The notes under the pieces were generated by a model that was not told where the DNA came from, made no database searches, and saw only the letters and a list, made by a program, of their open reading frames with translations. The translations under genes and the position numbers were made by a program. This document shows, piece after piece, positions 58,763-64,000 of a stretch of 64,000 nucleotides of DNA. Every line of letters begins with the position of its first letter. Positions within the stretch are counted from its first letter, which is position 1. Origin of the DNA: Flavobacterium sp. SUN046 (GTDB taxonomy: Bacteria; Bacteroidota; Bacteroidia; Flavobacteriales; Flavobacteriaceae); assembly GCF_028867965.1 (NCBI RefSeq), contig NZ_JAPQNT010000007.1, positions 124,001-188,000 on the forward strand. The letters are read 5' to 3'.

Positions 58763-61700
58763 ATGCGAAATATAACTGCTTTTTTGACTTTAAATATTCT
58801 TGTTGCGACAGCTACAGTCTCGGCGCAACAAACTGCAATTTACACCAATCAACGTTCCGAATTTGATAAAGCAACTTCATTGTACAATGACAAGCAGTAT
58901 TTGGCTGCTCAAATTTTATTCGATAAAGTGCAACAAACTAATAAAGAGCAAGATATCCAAGCGGATTGTGCTTATTATATTGCCAATTGTGCCATTCGGT
59001 TAAACCAATCTGGTGCTGATAAATTGATGGAAGATTTTGTAGCAAATTATCCAACAAGTACTAAACAAAACCAAGCTTTTATTGGAGTTGGAACGTATTA
59101 TTTCGAAAACGGAAATTTTCCAAAAGCGTTAGAATATTTCAATAAAGTAGATGAAAGTGCCTTGACGTATGACGAATTAGAAAAATACAATTTCCAAAAA
59201 GGATATTCCTATTTCTCTGCTAAAAATAAAAAAGAAGCGACAACTTACTTGAATAAAGTTGCTAATTCTAAAGAATTTGGTTCGCAAGCCAAATATTATT
59301 TAGGATTTATGGCTTATGAAGGCGATGATTATAAAGAAGCTACTAAGTATTTCGACCAAGTTTCAGGCGAAGAGAAATACAAAGAAAAGTTGTCATATTT
59401 TCAAGCGGATATGAATTTCAAATTAGGAAATTTCCAAAAAGCAATTGATTTAGGAAAAGCTGCAATGGCGAAATCAAGTGCTTTAGAAAAATCTGAATTA
59501 AGCAAGATTATTGGTGAAAGTTATTTCAATTTGAAAAAATACGATGAAGCGTTACCTTATTTAAAAGCCTATAATGGAAAAAAAGGAAAATGGAATAACA
59601 CCGATTTTTATCAATTGGGATATACTTATTATCAGCAAAAAGATTACGAAAATGCTATTTCACAATTCAATAAAATCATTGACGGAAAAGACTTTGTAGC
59701 ACAAAACGCTTATTATCATTTGGGTGAAAGCTACATGAAAACTGATAAAAAACAACAAGCATTAAATGCATTTAAAATTGCTTCGGAAATGGATTTCGAT
59801 AAGAAAATTCAAGAAGATGCCAATTTGAATTATGCAAAAATCAGTTACGAAATAGGAAATTCGTACCAAAGTGTTCCTGATGTTTTGTCTTCATTTTTAA
59901 ATAAATATCCGAATTCATCAAGCAAAAATGAAATTGAAAATTTGTTGATTAATTCCTATATTACATCAAAAAATTATAAAGAAGCGTTAACATTATTAGA
60001 GAAAAATAAAAATCCTGAAAACCGTTTGGCGTATCAAAAAGTAACATTTTACAGAGGTTTAGAATTGTATACCGATGGGAATTATCAAGAAGCTTTGAAG
60101 ATTTTTAAAACTTCAATTGGAGTTCAAAAAGACGCAAAGTTTTCAGCACGTGCTACTTTTTGGAAAGCTGAAACCGAATATACTTTAGACAGTTTTAATG
60201 ATGCTTTATTGAGTTTTAAGCAATTTGAAGGAATGACCGAAGCTAAAAACACACCTGAATTTAAAAACTTAAATTACAACATTGCGTATTGTTATTTTAA
60301 ACAAAAAGAATACGATCAAGCTGGAAATTATTTTCAGAATTATATTGATGTTTCTAAAGATGATAAAATCCGTTTGAATGATGCTTACTTAAGATTGGGC
60401 GACAGCCGATTCGTTTCATCTAAATATTATCCGGCAATGGAAGCTTACAATAAAGCAATCGAATTGAAAAGCGTTGATGCCGATTATGCTGCATTTCAAA
60501 AAGCAATAAGTTACGGATTTGTCAGTAAAAATGACAAAAAAATTGAAGATTTTAATAAATTCTTAACCACTTTCAAAACGTCTCAATATCGTGATGATGC
60601 TTTATTTGAATTAGGAAATACGTATGTTGCTGATAACAAAACCGATTTAGCAATCAAAACTTATGATCAATTATTAACTGAATTTAAAAATGGTTCGTAT
60701 GCTTCAAAAGCCGTTTTACGACAAGGTTTGATTTATTACAATGCTAATAAAGACGATCAAGCAATTGCTAAATTTAAAAAAGTAGCTTCCGATTATCCTA
60801 GAACTCCAGAAGCTTTGGAAGCCGTTTCAACAGCAAGATTAATTTATGTAGATAACGGAAAAGTAGATGAATATGCAACTTGGGTTCGAACATTAGATTT
60901 TGTAGAAGTTTCAGATGCTGAATTAGATAATGATACTTATGAAGCTGCCGAAAAGCAATATTTGCAAAATAATCGAAAACAAGCAATTACTACTTTAAGC
61001 GGTTATGTGGCAAAATTTCCAAAAGGAATTCATGCGTTGAAAGCCAATTTCTATTTGGCTCAATCTTATTATGCCGATGGTTTAGAAGCCAATTCGGTTT
61101 CGAATTATGAATACGTGATTGCACAATCAAAAAGTGAATATACGGAACAGTCGTTAGCGCGTTTGTGCGAGATTTATTTGAAAAAAGACGATTTTACCAA
61201 AGCAATTCCGGTTTTAAAACGATTAGAAACTGAAGCTGATTTTCCACAGAACGTAACATTTGCGCAAGCCAATTTAATGCGTGCCTATTATGGACAAAAA
61301 GATTATCCGAATTCAGTGGTTTATGCGGATAAAGTATTAGCCAATCCAAAAACGGATAACAAAGTAAAAAGTGATGCGCAAATTATTGTAGCGCGTTCTG
61401 CAATCAAAGCCAATGATGAGGCTAAAGCTAGAGTTGCTTATGCCAATTTATTAAAAATTGCGAAAGGCGAATTGGCTGCCGAAGCGTTGTATTATGATGC
61501 GTATTTCAAAAATAAAGATGCAAAATATGCCGATTCTAATAAGTCAGTTCAAAAATTAGCTAAAGATTATTCGGGTTATAAATATTTTGGTGCGAGAGGT
61601 TTGATTGTAATGGCAAAAAACTATTACGGATTGAAAGACAGTTTTCAAGCAACCGCCATTTTAGATAGTGTAATCGAAAACTTCGCTGATTTTCCGGATG

Positions 61701-61777
61701 TCGTTCAAGAAGCACAAACCGAATTAAATAACATTAAAACTGAAGAAAGTAAAACAAATTCATCAATTATAAAATAG
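58763..61777 (+). CDS. Large secreted tetratricopeptide-repeat protein
   Basis: A 1004-residue protein with signal peptide (MRNITAFLTLNILVATATVSAQ) and more than 20 TPR-like repeats of about 34-40 residues over its length; many units contain Y-x2-G..Y...K.Y..A...F patterns such as FIGVGTYYFENGNFPKALEYFNKV and LGNTYVADNKTDLAIKTYDQLLTEF. This is the type of periplasmic or outer-membrane-associated TPR/YbgF-like scaffold found in Bacteroidota. Precedes the outer-membrane barrel gene by 70 bases, so the two probably act together, though the partner is inferred from position. Confidence 0.85.
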   Translation: MRNITAFLTLNILVATATVSAQQTAIYTNQRSEFDKATSLYNDKQYLAAQILFDKVQQTNKEQDIQADCAYYIANCAIRLNQSGADKLMEDFVANYPTSTKQNQAFIGVGTYYFENGNFPKALEYFNKVDESALTYDELEKYNFQKGYSYFSAKNKKEATTYLNKVANSKEFGSQAKYYLGFMAYEGDDYKEATKYFDQVSGEEKYKEKLSYFQADMNFKLGNFQKAIDLGKAAMAKSSALEKSELSKIIGESYFNLKKYDEALPYLKAYNGKKGKWNNTDFYQLGYTYYQQKDYENAISQFNKIIDGKDFVAQNAYYHLGESYMKTDKKQQALNAFKIASEMDFDKKIQEDANLNYAKISYEIGNSYQSVPDVLSSFLNKYPNSSSKNEIENLLINSYITSKNYKEALTLLEKNKNPENRLAYQKVTFYRGLELYTDGNYQEALKIFKTSIGVQKDAKFSARATFWKAETEYTLDSFNDALLSFKQFEGMTEAKNTPEFKNLNYNIAYCYFKQKEYDQAGNYFQNYIDVSKDDKIRLNDAYLRLGDSRFVSSKYYPAMEAYNKAIELKSVDADYAAFQKAISYGFVSKNDKKIEDFNKFLTTFKTSQYRDDALFELGNTYVADNKTDLAIKTYDQLLTEFKNGSYASKAVLRQGLIYYNANKDDQAIAKFKKVASDYPRTPEALEAVSTARLIYVDNGKVDEYATWVRTLDFVEVSDAELDNDTYEAAEKQYLQNNRKQAITTLSGYVAKFPKGIHALKANFYLAQSYYADGLEANSVSNYEYVIAQSKSEYTEQSLARLCEIYLKKDDFTKAIPVLKRLETEADFPQNVTFAQANLMRAYYGQKDYPNSVVYADKVLANPKTDNKVKSDAQIIVARSAIKANDEAKARVAYANLLKIAKGELAAEALYYDAYFKNKDAKYADSNKSVQKLAKDYSGYKYFGARGLIVMAKNYYGLKDSFQATAILDSVIENFADFPDVVQEAQTELNNIKTEESKTNSSIIK

Positions 61778-61805
61778 TTTAGCGTTAAGTCAATTAGTAA
61801 GATAA

Positions 61806-61833
61806 TGTCACACTGAGCGCAATCGAAGTGCTT
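61806..61833 (+). repeat. Diverged copy of the dispersed intergenic repeat, copy 5
   Basis: TGTCACACTGAG, then GCGCAATCGAAGTGCTT; same ends as copies at 11912-12064 and 14571 but the centre reads GCGCAAT in place of GCTTG. Lies between the TPR and barrel genes. Confidence 0.7.
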
Positions 61834-61847
61834 TTAAAAAAATAAAT

Positions 61848-63626
61848 ATGAAAATCAATTTCCAATATAAAATCGCAATTGCAGTAGTGTTTTTAACTAC
61901 TCAAATTTCATTTGCCCAAAAACAAGATGGCGATATCGGTACGGAAGTCGTAAATGTTGTAAAACCCTACACGCCAACAATTTCGGATGCTTTTAAAGTT
62001 AAAGAAACACCTACTTTAGAAGATGATGAAACGTCTAAAAAAGAAACCATACAATATAATATTTTTTCTTTTCCAGTTGCATCAACATTCACTCCATCCA
62101 AAGGAAAAGCGGCTGGAGTAGAAAACGGTGCAAAAGAAAAATTATTCAGTAATTATGCCACATTAGCCGCAGGAAATTATGGAAATATCAATGCCGAATT
62201 ATTTGTAACACAAACTTTAGAAAATGGCAATTATGTTGGCGCAATGTTGCGTCATTTATCATCGCAAGGCGGCATCAAAAATGTAGTTTTAGATGATAAT
62301 TTTTCAAATACCGGTATCGATGTAACTTACGGTAGTAAATCTAAAAATTTATCTTGGAATGGCGATATTGGTTACCAGCGTCAAACTTACAACTGGTATG
62401 GTTTAGATCCGATTTTGTATGCAACTTTAACGCCAACTGCTTCTGATTTATACATTAATAGTATCAATCCAAAACAAACCTATCAAAATATTTATTTAGG
62501 CGGACGATTGACCTTAGGCGAAAGCGTTTTCAAGGAAGCTACTTTTAAATTCAGTCATTTTTCAGATGCTTTTTCTTCCAATGAAAATCGATTTATTGCA
62601 AAACCTTCATTAGAGTTTGATGTAATGGATGTTAAACTAAAAACCGATTTTATTTTAGATTACATCAACGGAAAATTTCAAAAAGATTATTATGATGTTG
62701 GCGGAATTAAATATGGTTATACCAATGTTGGTTTCAAACCAAGTTTTCAGATTAACAAAGATGATTTTTCGGTAAATGTAGGTGTTGGAATTTTCTATAG
62801 TATGGCAACAGAATCACAAACAATTAAAAAAAATAAATTATTTGTTTACCCAAATATCACCGTATCTTATAAAGTTGTTGGAGATTTAATGGTTGCTTAC
62901 GCTGGGGCAGAAGGAGCTTTGAAACAAAATTCATTTCAAGAATTTACGCAAGAAAATTTCTTCGTTTCACCAACTTTAGTTATTGCGCCAACCGATCAAC
63001 GCTATGATATTTATGTTGGACTAAAAGGAAAATTAGCAAATACAATAGGTTATAATATTAGAGGTTCATACATGAATGAAGGTTCAAAATCATTGTTTTT
63101 AAGAAACGGTTTTTCGTATTACAATACTAATAAAGAAGGTTATGCCAACGGAAATTCATTTGATGTAGTTTATGATGATGTAAAAACAATTAGTTTTTAT
63201 GGAGAATTGAAAGCCGATTTTTCTAAAAATGTATCATTCGGAATCAACGGAACTTTTAGCAGTTATTCTACCAATAATCAAGCTGAAGCGTGGAATTTAC
63301 CAGCATTAAAAATAAATTCAAATGTAGATTTTAATATAACTTCTAAATGGTATGCAGGATTAAACGTATTCTTTGTTGGTGAACGAAAAGACATAAAATT
63401 TGTTCAAACAGCATTAGCAATATTTCCACCAACTTTCACAACAGAAACAACTACATTAGATAGCTATTTTGATTTAAATTCTCATGTTGGTTACAAATAT
63501 AACGAACGATTAACATTCTTTTTGAAAGGAAATAATTTAGCAAATCAAAGTTACCAACGTTGGATAAGTTATCCTGTTCAAGGAATTCAAGGCTTGATTG
63601 GAGCTAATTATAAATTTGATTTTTAA
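61848..63626 (+). CDS. TonB-receptor-like outer membrane beta-barrel protein
   Basis: A 592-residue secreted protein with signal peptide (MKINFQYKIAIAVVFLTTQISFAQ). After a short N-terminal region (about 25-95, VVNVVKPYTPTISDAF), the rest is beta-barrel-like, with alternating polar/aromatic strands, ending in the outer-membrane signature LIGANYKFDF with terminal F and the receptor-type NLANQSYQRWISYPVQG just before. No full plug domain (about 100-150 residues, TonB box) is visible. Paired with the upstream TPR gene. Cargo unknown. Confidence 0.85.
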   Translation: MKINFQYKIAIAVVFLTTQISFAQKQDGDIGTEVVNVVKPYTPTISDAFKVKETPTLEDDETSKKETIQYNIFSFPVASTFTPSKGKAAGVENGAKEKLFSNYATLAAGNYGNINAELFVTQTLENGNYVGAMLRHLSSQGGIKNVVLDDNFSNTGIDVTYGSKSKNLSWNGDIGYQRQTYNWYGLDPILYATLTPTASDLYINSINPKQTYQNIYLGGRLTLGESVFKEATFKFSHFSDAFSSNENRFIAKPSLEFDVMDVKLKTDFILDYINGKFQKDYYDVGGIKYGYTNVGFKPSFQINKDDFSVNVGVGIFYSMATESQTIKKNKLFVYPNITVSYKVVGDLMVAYAGAEGALKQNSFQEFTQENFFVSPTLVIAPTDQRYDIYVGLKGKLANTIGYNIRGSYMNEGSKSLFLRNGFSYYNTNKEGYANGNSFDVVYDDVKTISFYGELKADFSKNVSFGINGTFSSYSTNNQAEAWNLPALKINSNVDFNITSKWYAGLNVFFVGERKDIKFVQTALAIFPPTFTTETTTLDSYFDLNSHVGYKYNERLTFFLKGNNLANQSYQRWISYPVQGIQGLIGANYKFDF

Positions 63627-63631
63627 TAAAT

Positions 63632-63730
63632 GCAACAAAGGCACTAAGACACAAAGTAAAAATTAAGGTTTTTCTTTGTGTCTTCTTATTTTGTTTTTAA
63701 AAAAACTTTGTGACTTAGCGCCTTCGTGGC
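63632..63730. repeat. Inverted-repeat intergenic element with competing hairpins
   Basis: Left arm GCAACAAAGGCACTAAGACA to 63657, right arm 63705-63730 (ACTTTGTGACTTAGCGCCTT, then CGTGGC) is nearly its reverse complement. A central CTTTGTGTCTT (63674-63684) also pairs perfectly with AAGACACAAAG (63646-63656), so two alternative stems share the left arm. Confidence 0.6.
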
Positions 63731-63738
63731 AAAAAAAT

Positions 63739-64000
63739 ATGAAACAAAAAATCCTCAACCACCACCATCAACTACTACAAGATAAAATCGACGTTTTCCG
63801 TGATATGATTTCTGGTTTAACCGAAGATTCTAAAAACGATGCTAAAGGTTCAGCAGGCGATAAGCACGAAACAGCTTTATCTATGATGCACATTGAGCAA
63901 GAAAAACTCAATCATAAACTCAAAGAAATTCTAGAGCAAAAAGCAGTTTTAGACAAAATTGATGCCACGCAAATTCACAATAAAATTGCTTTAGGAAGTC
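63739..64000 (+). CDS. GreA/GreB-like protein, 3' truncated by window end
   Basis: ATG at 63739, open to the window edge (87 codons seen). The text MKQKILNHHHQLLQDKIDVF, then KGSAGDKHETALSMMHIEQEKLNHKLKEIL has the AGDKHETA..MM..EQE coiled-coil pattern found in short GreA/GreB-like proteins of Flavobacteriaceae, which automated annotation often labels 3-oxoacyl-ACP synthase. It should be a transcription-elongation-factor relative binding RNA polymerase. No C-terminal domain can be checked here. Confidence 0.72.
   Translation, partial: MKQKILNHHHQLLQDKIDVFRDMISGLTEDSKNDAKGSAGDKHETALSMMHIEQEKLNHKLKEILEQKAVLDKIDATQIHNKIALGS

Overview
The window looks like a chromosomal segment of a Flavobacterium-type bacterium (Bacteroidota, Flavobacteriaceae). 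The DNA is strongly AT-rich by eye. Genes generally lack Shine-Dalgarno sequences. Many promoters carry the Bacteroidota -7 element TAnnTTTG. Several gene sets are typical of the group: a fused CcoNO cbb3 oxidase subunit, a DUF5606 protein, a DUF349 protein, and a single-heme CcoP. No tRNA, rRNA, CRISPR array, insertion sequence or prophage was seen. No gene-free stretch exceeds 300 bases.

Region 1 (1-11830) is a surface-polysaccharide block. It opens with a truncated glycosyltransferase, a second transferase, the GDP-L-fucose pair gmd-fcl and a family 2 transferase. A mixed-strand run follows that resembles a lipooligosaccharide core locus: several family 2 transferases (two are WaaE-like paralogues), a polysaccharide deacetylase, a family 9 heptosyltransferase-like protein and a Kdo-kinase-like protein. 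Neighbouring genes on opposite strands often abut or overlap at their stop codons.

Region 2 (11831-21036) is mostly housekeeping: dapD, a secreted hypothetical protein, a META-domain lipoprotein, ruvX-mqo-HAD phosphatase, def, a DUF5606 protein, mazG and an amino-acid permease. Four copies of a roughly 27-bp intergenic repeat lie here, and a diverged fifth lies near 61.8 kb.

Region 3 (21037-31902) is the microaerobic respiration block: a Crp/Fnr regulator, ccoI, ccoS, ccoNO fusion, a small ccoQ, ccoP, ccoG, ccoH, a TauE/SafE-like membrane protein and hemN. Three promoters here (ccoI, ccoS-NOQP, hemN) each carry an ATGAT-N4-ATCAT palindrome exactly 22 bp upstream of a TAnnTTTG-type element. 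This points to one regulon, probably run by the adjacent Crp/Fnr protein. That protein keeps three of the four FNR cluster cysteines and has a changed recognition helix. This is the strongest regulatory signal in the window.

Region 4 (31903-48425) is mostly housekeeping: DUF349 protein, aroE, a TonB-C-terminal-domain protein, TPR proteins, a class III aminotransferase with a zinc-ribbon partner, a secreted alpha-amylase-family enzyme, purA, a Fur-family regulator, a RelA/SpoT enzyme, a serine hydrolase, a TrmH-type RNA methyltransferase and a membrane hypothetical.

Region 5 (48426-57717) is a second O-antigen-type cluster: GNAT/FemAB-like protein, DegT-type sugar aminotransferase, Wzx-like flippase, SGNH-like protein, glycosyltransferases, an FdtA-type sugar 3,4-ketoisomerase and what looks like a decayed small gene. 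The ketoisomerase and aminotransferase together suggest a 3-amino-3,6-dideoxyhexose in the glycan.

Region 6 (57718-64000) holds ftsE, a 1004-residue secreted TPR protein paired with a TonB-receptor-like outer-membrane barrel, and the start of a GreA/GreB-like protein. Two inverted-repeat elements lie in its intergenic spaces.
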